Source of the DNA: an uncultured Lachnospiraceae bacterium
Lineage (GTDB): Bacteria > Bacillota > Clostridia > Lachnospirales > Lachnospiraceae
Length of the DNA: 64,000 bases
Direction: 5' to 3'
Assembly (NCBI GenBank): GCA_944384125.1
Contig: CALWSF010000001.1
Coordinates: forward strand, 1-64,000
Position 1 is the first letter of the stretch. Each line of letters begins with the position of its first letter. The notes under the pieces were generated by a model. The model was not told the DNA's origin, ran no database searches, and saw only the letters and a program-made list of their open reading frames with translations. Position numbers and translations under genes: made by a program. Shown here piece by piece: positions 27,867 through 36,918 of the stretch.

Positions 27867-29729
27867 CTACTCTTCGCTGTCCATGTCATACGTAAGCAGC
27901 CAGGTCTGAAAATATGGCTTGATGATACGGAAAGGCGCACCGTCCATATCAAGGATGAACTGGTGGAACTTTTTGGGATCGTATCGTGTACCCAGTGTTT
28001 CCTCTGCCGTTTCCCGCATAGAGGTAATCTCAAGATATCCCGTATAATACATAAGATAATTAACCGGGTTGTCTGTGATAGAGAGATATATTTCCTCTGT
28101 GACCTCGGGATCCGTGATGCCATAGAAGGTTTCAAGAAAGTCCGCTGTTTTTGTCTGATCCCATCCGTCATAATTGATCCGTATGTCAAGCAGTGCATAA
28201 AGCGCATATGTGGCTGCTTCATTGTACATGAGGATTTGCTGTACATCCTCAGGCAGACCATTGTCAAAGGAATAAGAATACAGCTCGCAATACAGTCCCC
28301 ATCCTTCACTGTAACCGCCGCATGTCAGAAGCCGGTGAAGCGGGCATCTGTTTTTCCGGTTGAAATAAACGGACTGGTACAGATGGCCGGGATATCCCTC
28401 GTGAGCCAGCATTGTGTAGAGATTCTGCTCCCTGCTGGCCTCATCATTGATATAGATGACATTTGGTCCTTCGTAATCCAGCGGAGGAACAAGGAAAAAC
28501 GCCGGCGAGAGGGATGCTTCCAGAGCCTGAGGAACATGCTTTACCTCAAAAGATGTATCTTTAAGTTCCGGAAAATCCTCTTTAATCTGCTCCTGCAGAT
28601 GATTGAGAATTTCAACAGGATCCGATAGAGAAATGGATGCAGATGCAAGACGTTTTTCCAGACTCGGGTTGTCATTCAGAAGTCTGGCCATTGCTGCCAT
28701 ATCTGCTCCCATTCGTTTTTCAATCCGCTGCCGCAGTTCATCTACTGATGAGTCTGTTCCGGTTTCAGATGCAACCAGATAGGCATAGTACTCTTTTCCT
28801 TTTTCGTAAGAGCTTAAAGAACCGTCTCCGGTACAGCTGCCTTTCAGTTCTTCAAGCGCAGCTGACAGATTCGTGTAAGCCGGTATGAAATGTTCTTTCA
28901 GAATGGTCAGATGCTGTTTTTTGTATTCTTCCTTTTCTTCTGCGGAAAGTCCGGGGACTTCATCCAGCCGGGATGCGAAGGTTTCTGTCAGAAAACTGTT
29001 TTCCGGGCGAATAAGGTAATCCTTACATGACTGAAGAATGCGATCGATAGTTGCGTCGGATGGGGCGAGTCCGGCCCGGGCACGCTCTTTTTCGTAGTTT
29101 GCCAGCTGATCAAAATAGACATCTATCTGGGACAGGAGTTCCAGATACTGCTCGATATCCTCTTTGTCATAAAATGTATATTCTGCTAAAAGCGTGGGAA
29201 GCTGTGCCTGGGTTCCGATAAGGGGGCTCAGAGGCTGATAATACTGTTCAAGGCCCCGGCACAGATCTTCAGTCTCCAAAGCATCCTTGAGCAGCTTGTA
29301 GGTAAAAAGCTGATCGGATGTAAGAAGAGAAGAGTCAAATGATTCCAGTTCTGTCCGCAGCTCTGTGTTTTCTCTTGTGTCTTCCAGAAGAGCGTCAAGA
29401 GAAATTTCCGGAAACTTCATTTCAGTTGCCGTCAGACCATAGTTTTCCGGATTCTGCAGAACAAAATGAATGGAGAGGGGATCGCCCTCCAGTAAATCAC
29501 AGAAGACGCGGTCGGTAAAAGCATCAAATGCGTCCTGTACTTCCACGGGATCAGATGAAACACCTGCGTTTTCTGATGCCCCTGTCTCTGCCGAAGTTTC
29601 CGCAGCCTGATAGGATTCAGAATCAGGAAGGGGGGAACGGGCGCAGCCGGCTGTCCATAAAAGCGACAGAAAGAGTACGGACAGCAGTGTGGAAAAAATC
29701 CAGGACTTTCGGTTTTGTTCTTTCATCAT
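27867..29729 (-). CDS. DUF885-family metallohydrolase-like lipoprotein
   Basis: Exported protein of 620 residues. The signal peptide ends with the lipobox TAGC (about residue 29), followed by a Ser/Glu-rich linker. The DUF885 domain covers most of the chain; HEGYPGHLYQ near residue 440 is its metal-binding motif, seen as HExxxxH, with GGYSEGWGLYCE as the second conserved block. Members are thought to be metallopeptidases or carboxypeptidase-like, but the substrate is unknown. GGAGG stands 5 bases before the ATG. Confidence 0.88.
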   Translation of the reverse strand: MMKEQNRKSWIFSTLLSVLFLSLLWTAGCARSPLPDSESYQAAETSAETGASENAGVSSDPVEVQDAFDAFTDRVFCDLLEGDPLSIHFVLQNPENYGLTATEMKFPEISLDALLEDTRENTELRTELESFDSSLLTSDQLFTYKLLKDALETEDLCRGLEQYYQPLSPLIGTQAQLPTLLAEYTFYDKEDIEQYLELLSQIDVYFDQLANYEKERARAGLAPSDATIDRILQSCKDYLIRPENSFLTETFASRLDEVPGLSAEEKEEYKKQHLTILKEHFIPAYTNLSAALEELKGSCTGDGSLSSYEKGKEYYAYLVASETGTDSSVDELRQRIEKRMGADMAAMARLLNDNPSLEKRLASASISLSDPVEILNHLQEQIKEDFPELKDTSFEVKHVPQALEASLSPAFFLVPPLDYEGPNVIYINDEASREQNLYTMLAHEGYPGHLYQSVYFNRKNRCPLHRLLTCGGYSEGWGLYCELYSYSFDNGLPEDVQQILMYNEAATYALYALLDIRINYDGWDQTKTADFLETFYGITDPEVTEEIYLSITDNPVNYLMYYTGYLEITSMRETAEETLGTRYDPKKFHQFILDMDGAPFRIIKPYFQTWLLTYDMDSEE

Positions 29730-29856
29730 AGTTACCTCCAGTTGCTACTATTATAATTTATATTAGAAATAAACACAACTGATGAGTGCCGGGGCCTGAA
29801 AGAGACAGGAGCATTTTGAATGGTGTGTTTTGACATGCGGGAGGGACAACTCCTGC

Positions 29857-29885
29857 TTGACAAAAATATCCGGAACAGATAGACT
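29857..29885 (+). promoter_or_regulatory. Sigma-A promoter of the metG T-box transcript
   Basis: TTGACA and TAGACT with a 17-base spacer; the transcript should start near 29892. Confidence 0.8.
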
Positions 29886-29891
29886 AGGTTT

Positions 29892-30207
29892 ATATGGAAA
29901 AAGCTGAGAAGAGAAGAGTAGGCAGATGGAACGGCTGCAGAGAGTCCGGTCAGGTGAAAGCGGATGTCGGGAGGGCTGCTGAAGATGGTCTTGGAGCTGC
30001 GCTGTTGAGTATGGAGAGCAGAAGTGATTTTTTTGATCGCATCAATCTGTATCAGACGGCGACGGGAAAAGCCCGTTACAGCTTGAGGCTGTAAATTCAA
30101 AAGCCGCAGAGGTGTCTGCCGGAAGACAGGCACAAATTAAAGTGGTACCACGGGAAGAACTCGTCTTTAATCATGGAAATGGAAATCTGTGATTAGAGGC
30201 GTTTTTT
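29892..30207 (+). promoter_or_regulatory. T-box leader of metG
   Basis: Senses uncharged tRNA-Met. Stem I occupies roughly 29900-30070. TGGTACCACG (30143-30152) is the conserved T-box that pairs with the tRNA acceptor end. CGTCTTTAATCA (30162-30173) and TGATTAGAGGCG (30190-30201), followed by six T, form the terminator. ATG at 30011 is a possible specifier codon, but I could not fold stem I with certainty. The amino acid is taken from the downstream gene. A small open frame inside this region is not a gene. Confidence 0.9.
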
Positions 30208-30275
30208 ATGCTGTGGGTTTATTGGACAGAACAGATACTTTGCAGCGCGTACAGAATATCAGGAGGAAATAAGAT

Positions 30276-32279
30276 ATGTGTGACAAATGTAAAAAGCCGT
30301 ATTATATAACAACAGCGATTGCCTATACTTCAGGCAAGCCTCATATCGGAAATACGTATGAGATTGTTCTGGCGGACAGTATAGCCCGCTATAAAAGAGA
30401 ACAGGGATATGACGTCCGGTTCCAGACGGGAACGGATGAACACGGACAGAAGATCGAGCTTAAGGCTGCTGAAGCCGGAGTGACGCCAAAAGAGTTTGTT
30501 GATGATGTGGCCGGACAGATAAAGACCATCTGGGATTTGATGAATACATCATATGATAAATTCATCCGGACAACAGACGCGGATCACGAAAAGCAGGTGC
30601 AGAAGATTTTCAAAAAGCTGTATGACAAGGGAGATATATACAAGAGCAATTATGAAGGTCTCTACTGCACGCCGTGTGAGTCTTTCTGGACTCCTTCGCA
30701 GGTAGTGGACGGAAAGTGTCCTGACTGCGGACGTCCGGTACAGCCTGCCAGCGAGGAGGCATATTTCTTCCGCATGAGCAAATATGCACAGAGACTGATT
30801 GATCATATCAATACGCATCCGGAATTCATACAGCCGGTTTCCAGAAAGAATGAGATGATGAACAATTTTCTTCTTCCGGGACTTCAGGATCTGTGTGTAT
30901 CGAGAACATCGTTTAAATGGGGGATTACGGTGGATTTTGATCCCCGGCATGTGGTGTACGTATGGCTGGATGCCCTGACAAACTATATTACAGGTCTGGG
31001 CTATGACTGTGACGGAAATCACGGCGAACTGTTCGGCAAATACTGGCCGGCAGATCTTCATCTTATCGGAAAGGATATCATTCGTTTCCATACGATTTAC
31101 TGGCCGATTTTCCTGATGGCTCTGGATCTTCCTCTGCCCAAGCAGGTATTTGGCCACCCGTGGCTGCTTCAGGGAGACGGAAAGATGAGCAAGTCCAAGG
31201 GAAATGTGCTGTATGCCGATACACTTGTGGACTTTTTCGGGGTTGATGCGGTGCGCTATTTTGTGCTGCATGAGATGCCGTTTGAAAATGACGGTGTGAT
31301 TACCTGGGAGCTGATGATTGAGCGTTTAAATTCAGATCTTGCCAATATTCTGGGTAATCTGGTAAAGAGAACCGTATCCATGACAAATCAGTATTTTGGC
31401 GGAACTGTGACAAGTACAGGGGTAACGGAGCCTGTTGATGCAGAGCTCAAGGAAACAGTTCTGGAGGCTGTCCGCAGGGTAAATGAGAAGATGGATAAGC
31501 TTCGTGTTGCAGATGCCATAACAGAAATTTTCGGAATTTTCCGGAGAAGTAATAAGTATATTGATGAGACCGCTCCGTGGCTTCTTGCCAAGGAAGAGGA
31601 AAAGAAAGGCCGACTGGCAGAGGTTCTCTATAATCTGGCAGAGTCTATCACGATAGGAGCTTCCCTGCTGTATTCCTTTATGCCGGAGACTTCTGAAAAG
31701 ATCCTGGCTCAGCTGTGTACAGAGAAGCGTGCCCTGGATCAGATGGATGTATTTGGGCGTTATCCCAATGGCAATAAGGTTACGGAAAATCCGGAAACGC
31801 TGTTTGCCCGCCTGAAGCCGGCTGATGTGATGAAACAGGTGGAAGAGATGCAAAAGAAGGCAGCCCGGGAGAGTGAAAAAACTCAGACTGCCGGCAAACC
31901 TGCTGATGAAAATGATGATAAATCCGGAAACGGAATTGATATTGAGCCGAAACCGGAGATCACATATGAGGATTTTGCCAAGCTTCAGTTTCAGGTAGGA
32001 GAAATCATTTCCTGTGAGGCAGTTCCCAAGTCAAAGAAACTTCTCTGCTCTCAGGTTAAAGTGGGAGGTCAGGTGCGTCAGATTTTAAGCGGAATCCGCT
32101 CCTGCTATTCCCCGGAAGAAATGGTTGGGAAAAAGGTAATGGTGGTAACAAATCTGAAACCTGCCAAACTGTCGGGGATGGTATCCGAGGGCATGCTTTT
32201 GTGTGCGGAAGATGAAAATGGTAATCTGGCTCTTATGAAGCCGGAAAAGGACATGCCGTCCGGTGCGGAGATCTGCTGA
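30276..32279 (+). CDS. metG: MetG, methionyl-tRNA synthetase with C-terminal tRNA-binding domain
   Basis: Charges tRNA-Met. The 667 residues contain the class I signature PHIGN (HIGH variant), a Zn knuckle with Cys in CTPCESF and CPDCGRP, and the KMSKS loop (GKMSKSKGN). The last 110 residues form an EMAP/Trbp111-like tRNA-binding domain (FQVGEIISCEAVPKS). An AGGAGG site precedes the ATG. Controlled by the T-box leader upstream. Confidence 0.97.
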   Translation: MCDKCKKPYYITTAIAYTSGKPHIGNTYEIVLADSIARYKREQGYDVRFQTGTDEHGQKIELKAAEAGVTPKEFVDDVAGQIKTIWDLMNTSYDKFIRTTDADHEKQVQKIFKKLYDKGDIYKSNYEGLYCTPCESFWTPSQVVDGKCPDCGRPVQPASEEAYFFRMSKYAQRLIDHINTHPEFIQPVSRKNEMMNNFLLPGLQDLCVSRTSFKWGITVDFDPRHVVYVWLDALTNYITGLGYDCDGNHGELFGKYWPADLHLIGKDIIRFHTIYWPIFLMALDLPLPKQVFGHPWLLQGDGKMSKSKGNVLYADTLVDFFGVDAVRYFVLHEMPFENDGVITWELMIERLNSDLANILGNLVKRTVSMTNQYFGGTVTSTGVTEPVDAELKETVLEAVRRVNEKMDKLRVADAITEIFGIFRRSNKYIDETAPWLLAKEEEKKGRLAEVLYNLAESITIGASLLYSFMPETSEKILAQLCTEKRALDQMDVFGRYPNGNKVTENPETLFARLKPADVMKQVEEMQKKAARESEKTQTAGKPADENDDKSGNGIDIEPKPEITYEDFAKLQFQVGEIISCEAVPKSKKLLCSQVKVGGQVRQILSGIRSCYSPEEMVGKKVMVVTNLKPAKLSGMVSEGMLLCAEDENGNLALMKPEKDMPSGAEIC

Positions 32280-32347
32280 TACTGAGGAGGGAGGGGAATG
32301 CTTCGGGAGATGCGAAAGCTTTCCCCTTTCTGTTTTGAGGAGAATGT

Positions 32348-33193
32348 ATGTTTGAGAGAAAAACGCCGCTGGAAAAAGAGTGGGCCGGTTTTTTGAAGAG
32401 GGAGAAAAGGCTTGTCTGCAGGTGCAGCCGCCCGTCGGAATCTTTCTGGGAGAAAAAACTTCAGGGAGCAGTACCTGAGGGACTCCGGGAAAAACTTGAA
32501 ACAGCCTTTTACAGAGCATTCCGGCTTCTTCTGGAGAGCGGAACAGATGTCATTGAAAAGACGTATTCTGCGGATCGGCTCAGGGCAGAGTATCAGGCAA
32601 GGGAATATGCGGCAGCGCTTTATCCTGCCAGAAAAAATCTGGCAGCGGGGAGAAAAGAGGCTGCCAGAGGACAGGCAGCGGGAGTGGCCGGCGCCTGTGC
32701 CGAGGGGGCAATTCTGGGAGTTCTGGGGATTGGTCTTCCCGATATTCCTCTGTTTCTGGCAGTTATTCTCCGAAATCTTTACACACTGGCGCTCCGTTTT
32801 GGAATTGATTATGAGAAACCGGAGGAAAAGGAGCTTCTGCTGGAGCTTATGGCCCTTTCTCTCGAGCGGGGAGAAGAATTTGCAGGGAAGGACGCTGCCA
32901 TGAATCGCCGCCTTTACCGTCTGGAATCAGCTGAGAACAGCGCTTTTGAGAATAAGACGGAAGTTTCTGATGAAACAGTCAGACGGGCGGCAGATGCTCT
33001 GTCGGGAGAGCTTCTCTGCATGAAGTTTCTTCAGGGAATTCCTGTTGCCGGGATAATTGGCGGAATGTATGATGGGATATATCTGAAGCGTATTACAGAT
33101 TATACGGCTCTTAAGCTGGAACGCCGGTGGCTTCTTCGTCAGGAGCTGTCTGCGCGCCGGCCGGGAGCAGGGGAAGGAGTGCGGAAACGATGA
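32348..33193 (+). CDS. EcsC-family protein
   Basis: Protein of 281 residues resembling EcsC of Bacillus, whose role in the Ecs ABC transporter region is not defined. LGVLGIGLPDIPLFLAVIL (about 120-140) and PVAGIIGGMYDGIY near the C-terminus are the characteristic hydrophobic segments. The rest is Arg/Glu-rich helical. The stop overlaps the tatD start by ATGA. No ecsA/ecsB genes lie nearby. Confidence 0.8.
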   Translation: MFERKTPLEKEWAGFLKREKRLVCRCSRPSESFWEKKLQGAVPEGLREKLETAFYRAFRLLLESGTDVIEKTYSADRLRAEYQAREYAAALYPARKNLAAGRKEAARGQAAGVAGACAEGAILGVLGIGLPDIPLFLAVILRNLYTLALRFGIDYEKPEEKELLLELMALSLERGEEFAGKDAAMNRRLYRLESAENSAFENKTEVSDETVRRAADALSGELLCMKFLQGIPVAGIIGGMYDGIYLKRITDYTALKLERRWLLRQELSARRPGAGEGVRKR

Positions 33194-33969
33194 TTTTTGA
33201 TACGCATGCACACTATGATGACGATGCTTTCGATGATGACAGGGATGAACTTCTGAAAAGCCTCAGGACTGAAGGAATCGGAAATGTGGTTAATATCGGT
33301 TCAGATGTGGAGAGTTCTGAAGCTACTGTACATCTTGCAGAAAAGTACCCGTTTGTATACGGGGCTGTCGGTGTACACCCAAGCAGTACGGGACAGCTTG
33401 ATGAAGAGGGGTATATGCGGCTTGAGGAACTGGCAAAAGCTCCCAAAATAGTTGCGATCGGAGAGATTGGACTGGATTATTACTGGGACGAACCGGAGCG
33501 GGATAAACAGCAGTACTGGTTCAGGCGTCAGCTTGGTCTTGCGCGTCAGCTTGGTCTTCCGGTTGTCATACACAGCCGGGATGCGGCCAGGGACACCTGG
33601 GAGATTATGAAAGATGAGAATGCAGAACAGGCAGGCGGCGTAATTCACTGTTTTTCCTATGGAAAAGAAATGGCCAGGGAATACCTGTCTATGGGATTTT
33701 ATCTGGGAATTGGCGGAGTCCTCACATTTAAAAACGCAAAGAAACTGGTTGAAACTGTCTCCTATGCGCCTCTTGAGCGGCTGGTGCTGGAAACGGACTG
33801 CCCTTATCTGGCCCCTGTTCCATACAGAGGAAAAAGAAATTCATCTCTGTATCTGCCTTATGTGGTGGAAGTGCTGGCACATATTAAGGGAAAAACATGT
33901 GAGGAGATAGTGGAGATTACAGAACAAAATGCCAGGGCGCTGTACCGGCTCGACGAGAAGGAAAAATAG
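33190..33969 (+). CDS. tatD: TatD-family metal-dependent DNase
   Basis: Hydrolase of 259 residues with a TIM-barrel metal site: FDTHAHYDD (HxH), GEIGLDYYWD, VIHSRDA, IHCFSYG and ETDCPYL. The family has 3'-5' exonuclease activity on DNA/RNA. Start ATG 33190 overlaps the EcsC stop by ATGA; the upstream in-frame start at 33127 is inside that gene. rsmA follows by 25 bases. The usual companion rnmV is absent here. Confidence 0.93.
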   Translation: MIFDTHAHYDDDAFDDDRDELLKSLRTEGIGNVVNIGSDVESSEATVHLAEKYPFVYGAVGVHPSSTGQLDEEGYMRLEELAKAPKIVAIGEIGLDYYWDEPERDKQQYWFRRQLGLARQLGLPVVIHSRDAARDTWEIMKDENAEQAGGVIHCFSYGKEMAREYLSMGFYLGIGGVLTFKNAKKLVETVSYAPLERLVLETDCPYLAPVPYRGKRNSSLYLPYVVEVLAHIKGKTCEEIVEITEQNARALYRLDEKEK

Positions 33970-33994
33970 TTTAACAGTTCAGAGAGGATTTTTC

Positions 33995-34912
33995 ATGCAT
34001 ACGGATCTTGGAAACCCTAAAAATACAATTTCAATTATACAGAAATATGGTTTTTCATTTCAGAAAAAATATGGTCAGAATTTTTTGATTGACACGCATG
34101 TCCTTGATAAAATTATTGCGGCTTCCGGCGTGACAAAAGAGCATCTGGTCCTGGAGATTGGTCCGGGAATCGGAACGATGACTCAGCGGCTGGCGGAAGC
34201 GGCCGGCCATGTGGCCGCGGTGGAAATAGACAGCAATCTGATTCCGATTCTTGAGGAGACTCTTGGGGATTATGAAAATGTAACCATTATCAATGACGAT
34301 ATCCTGAAAGTGGATATCGGAAAAATTGCCAGGGAGCTGGGAGGCGGCCTTCCAATAAAGGTGGTTGCCAATCTGCCTTATTACATTACCACACCTATCA
34401 TAATGGGGCTTTTTGAGAGTGGAGTACCCATTGACAATATCACGGTCATGGTGCAGAAGGAAGTAGCGGACAGGATGCAGGTAGGACCGGGCTCAAAGGA
34501 TTACGGCGCTCTGTCCCTGGCTGTCCAGTACTATGCAGAGCCGTATATTGTAGCCAATGTACCGCCCAATTGTTTTATTCCGCGTCCTAATGTGGGATCA
34601 GCTGTAATCCGGCTTACCCGCCATAAAGAACCTCCGGTCAAGGTAAAGGACAGGGAGCTTATGTTTTGTCTGATACGTGCATCCTTTAATCAGCGGAGAA
34701 AGACCCTGTTAAACGGACTTTATAATGCGCAGGAGCTCTCATTTTCCAAAGAGGAAATAAGCAGCGCGATAGAAGAAATGGGGCTTTTGCCGGCGGTTCG
34801 CGGGGAGACACTTAGCCTTTCTGAGTTTGCACGTCTGTCGGATCTGCTGGGTAAAAAAACAGGCGGAAAAAAGAAGTATAAGTTTTTAAAAAAAATTGAA
34901 AAAATTCCTTGA
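33995..34912 (+). CDS. rsmA: RsmA/KsgA, 16S rRNA dimethyladenosine transferase
   Basis: Dimethylates the two adjacent adenosines near the 3' end of 16S rRNA. The 305 residues show KKYGQNFLID, the SAM-binding EIGPGIGTMT, and the catalytic NLPYYITTP motif. The C-terminal domain has the FIPRPNVGSAVI and ASFNQRRKTL segments. Start ATG 33995 has AGAGAGGA upstream; the in-frame ATG at 33929 overlaps tatD. Its stop overlaps the -35 of the tRNA promoter. Confidence 0.96.
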   Translation: MHTDLGNPKNTISIIQKYGFSFQKKYGQNFLIDTHVLDKIIAASGVTKEHLVLEIGPGIGTMTQRLAEAAGHVAAVEIDSNLIPILEETLGDYENVTIINDDILKVDIGKIARELGGGLPIKVVANLPYYITTPIIMGLFESGVPIDNITVMVQKEVADRMQVGPGSKDYGALSLAVQYYAEPYIVANVPPNCFIPRPNVGSAVIRLTRHKEPPVKVKDRELMFCLIRASFNQRRKTLLNGLYNAQELSFSKEEISSAIEEMGLLPAVRGETLSLSEFARLSDLLGKKTGGKKKYKFLKKIEKIP

Positions 34913-34937
34913 CAATACCGCGATTATAAGGTAGAAT
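34909..34937 (+). promoter_or_regulatory. Promoter of the tRNA-Phe/tRNA-Gly unit
   Basis: TTGACA and TAGAAT with a 17-base spacer; the -35 covers the rsmA stop codon. Confidence 0.85.
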
Positions 34938-34991
34938 AATCTACGTCGCTGGAACAAAGCGGACGATGAGAATCAGCGGATTTCTCAGGAT

Positions 34992-35064
<73 letters not shown>

Positions 35065-35091
35065 TTTGTACAAAAATATATTATATATCAT

Positions 35092-35162
35092 GCGGGTGTA
35101 GTTCAATGGTAGAACACCAGCCTTCCAAGCTGGATACGTGGGTTCGATTCCCATCACCCGCT
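35092..35162 (+). tRNA. tRNA-Gly (TCC)
   Basis: Cloverleaf of 71 bases: acceptor GCGGGTG/CACCCGC, anticodon loop CTTCCAA, T loop TTCGATT, discriminator T. CCA is not encoded. It is 27 bases after tRNA-Phe and shares its transcript. Confidence 0.97.
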
Positions 35163-35168
35163 TTTCTC

Positions 35169-35195
35169 ATGCCCTGATTTGCCAGGGCATTTTTT
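35169..35195 (+). terminator. Terminator of the tRNA unit
   Basis: ATGCCCTG and CAGGGCAT form an 8-bp stem followed by TTTTTC. Confidence 0.9.
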
Positions 35196-35293
35196 CTTGA
35201 AAAAAATTATTGTTAAGTGAATGGAATCGGTCTTTTCAAACGTATTATAAGTGAAGTCATAAATGGCTACCACTTTAAATGGAGGAAAAGAGA

Positions 35294-35596
35294 ATGAAAA
35301 AAATGGCGGTTGGTATTCTTGCGGCAGTATTTGTATTTTCAGCCGGAACCGTAAATGCACTGGCAGCGGGCGGCTGTCGGGGTTATGGATATCAGGACTG
35401 TGTTGGTGCCTGCAATTATGCAGATGAAAATGGGGATGGCATATGTGACAGCTGCGGACAGAGTGCGGCTGACTGTGCCGGGAGATACTATACGGATGAG
35501 AATGGAGACGGTGTATGTGACAATTATGCTTCGGGTTCCTGCCATCACAGAGGGACGGCAGGAGCGGGCAGAAACCGCGGAGGATGTCACAGATAG
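35294..35596 (+). CDS. Small secreted Cys-rich protein with two DENGDG repeats
   Basis: Exported protein of 100 residues. A signal peptide (1-25) ends in ALAA. The mature part has two near-copies of YxDENGDGxCD (44-52 and 68-76). Spacing of the acidic residues resembles the calcium loop of EF-hand/dockerin modules, with an added Cys, and the tail is rich in Gly, His and Arg. Start ATG 35294 has GGAGG 8 bases upstream; the ATG at 35279 overlaps that site. It is first in an apparent operon with the sigma and anti-sigma genes and may be a surface partner or signal of that system (inference). Confidence 0.7.
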   Translation: MKKMAVGILAAVFVFSAGTVNALAAGGCRGYGYQDCVGACNYADENGDGICDSCGQSAADCAGRYYTDENGDGVCDNYASGSCHHRGTAGAGRNRGGCHR

Positions 35597-35610
35597 CGGA
35601 TGGAGACGGC

Positions 35611-36093
35611 ATGCGGAGTGAGTGTGAGGTAAACAGAGCAATAGAGCTGTATGCGGATACGGTACGGCGGCTCTGTATGGTGCATCTGAAAAATTCTGCT
35701 GATACGGAGGACATATTTCAAACAGTATTTTTGAAATATGTCCTTAGTTCTGTTTCTTTTGAAAATGAGGAGCACGAGAAGGCATGGTTTATTCGTGTTA
35801 CAATCAATGCATGCCGGGATATGCTGCGGAATCTGTTTCGAAGACGCACAGTATCGCTGGATGAAGTAATGGAGCAGCCGGCTGTTCTTGCTCCGGATCA
35901 CAGAGAGGTTCTGGAGGCAGTGCTCTCTCTTCCGGAAAAATACAGGCAGGTTATTTACCTTCATTACTTTGAAGAGTATTCAGCTCCTGAAATCGGCAAA
36001 ATTCTCGGCAAAAATGTAAACACAGTATACACGCTTCTGACACGTTCTAAAAAGCTGCTGAAAGAAAAGCTGGGAGGTAATGAAGATGGATAA
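35611..36093 (+). CDS. ECF RNA polymerase sigma factor
   Basis: Sigma-70 family factor of 160 residues. Region 2 is recognisable from ELYADTVRRLCMVHLKN through AWFIRVTINACRDMLRN, and region 4 from LPEKYRQVIYLHYFEEYS to NVNTVYTLLTRSKKLLKEKL. I prefer ATG 35611 with GGAG nearby; ATG 35584 overlaps the upstream gene and adds 9 residues. The end overlaps the anti-sigma start by 8 bases. Probably released from the anti-sigma on an envelope signal. Confidence 0.9.
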   Translation: MRSECEVNRAIELYADTVRRLCMVHLKNSADTEDIFQTVFLKYVLSSVSFENEEHEKAWFIRVTINACRDMLRNLFRRRTVSLDEVMEQPAVLAPDHREVLEAVLSLPEKYRQVIYLHYFEEYSAPEIGKILGKNVNTVYTLLTRSKKLLKEKLGGNEDG

Positions 36094-36829
36094 CAGGATA
36101 AAAGATGCCTTCGAGCAGGTTCATGCGGATGAACTGTTGATAGAAAATACGAAAAAAGCAGTTTCAAACCGGCTGAAAAGGTCAAATGGCCGCCAGGTTA
36201 TGTACAGGCGCCTGGCTGCAGCTGCGGCAGGTGTGTGTGTCCTTTTGCTGGGAGGAGCAGGGACCTGGGTCTACCTGACACCTGCAGCTTCAATCAGCAT
36301 TGATGTGAATCCGTCAATAGAGCTGGGGATCAATCGTTTTGACAGAGTGGTCTCCGTAAAAGGGTATAATGATGATGGGGTTGAACTTGCCCTGTCACAG
36401 AATGTCAGATTTATGGATTATAACAGGGCTGTTGAGCAGATTCTGAAGGATGAGGTTATCGCAGGACTGCTCTCGCAGGATGAGATAATGACGATTGCTG
36501 TCGTAGGGACGAACAGCGGTCAGTGTGATAAAATTCTTTCACAGCTTGAATCCTGCACCGAATCCCATCAGAATGTGTACTGCTATTCTGCTGATTCTGA
36601 GGAGGTTGAAGAGGCTCATCATCTGGGGCTTTCCTATGGAAAGTACAGGGCATTTCTGGAAGTACAGAAGTTATATCCGGATATTACACCTGAACAGATC
36701 CGGGGAATGACCATGAGAGAAATACATGAGATGACAGAGAAACTGCCATGTGATGAAAATGATGAAGATGCCGAAAGAGGAATGGGGGGTTCGGGAAACG
36801 GGCACAGACATGGGCATGAAATAAAATAA
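36086..36829 (+). CDS. RsgI-like membrane anti-sigma factor
   Basis: Protein of 247 residues with a cytoplasmic N-terminus (1-45), one membrane helix (about 46-68) and an outside part. That part starts with SISIDVNPSIELGINRFDRV, the hallmark of the RsgI middle domain. The C-terminal tail is acidic, then His/Gly-rich (HRHGHE), which may bind metal. ATG 36086 is 7 bases after GGGAGG and overlaps the sigma gene; the ATG at 36080 is too close. It pairs with an ECF factor rather than a SigI-type factor. Confidence 0.85.
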   Translation: MDNRIKDAFEQVHADELLIENTKKAVSNRLKRSNGRQVMYRRLAAAAAGVCVLLLGGAGTWVYLTPAASISIDVNPSIELGINRFDRVVSVKGYNDDGVELALSQNVRFMDYNRAVEQILKDEVIAGLLSQDEIMTIAVVGTNSGQCDKILSQLESCTESHQNVYCYSADSEEVEEAHHLGLSYGKYRAFLEVQKLYPDITPEQIRGMTMREIHEMTEKLPCDENDEDAERGMGGSGNGHRHGHEIK

Positions 36830-36832
36830 GTG

Positions 36833-36862
36833 TTGACGATTAGCGGTAAGAGAGAGTATAGT
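36833..36862 (+). promoter_or_regulatory. Promoter of glpP
   Basis: TTGACG and TATAGT with an 18-base spacer, immediately after the anti-sigma gene. Confidence 0.6.
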
Positions 36863-36918
36863 TTTTGTTAGAAAAATGTGCGGGAAGATATTCCGCGATT
36901 TACACAGGAGGCAGAAAA

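Noticed and set aside
29894-30094. Small plus-strand open frame of 66 codons before metG
   Set aside because: It lies in the T-box leader; the sequence is explained by the RNA structure and has no ribosome site.
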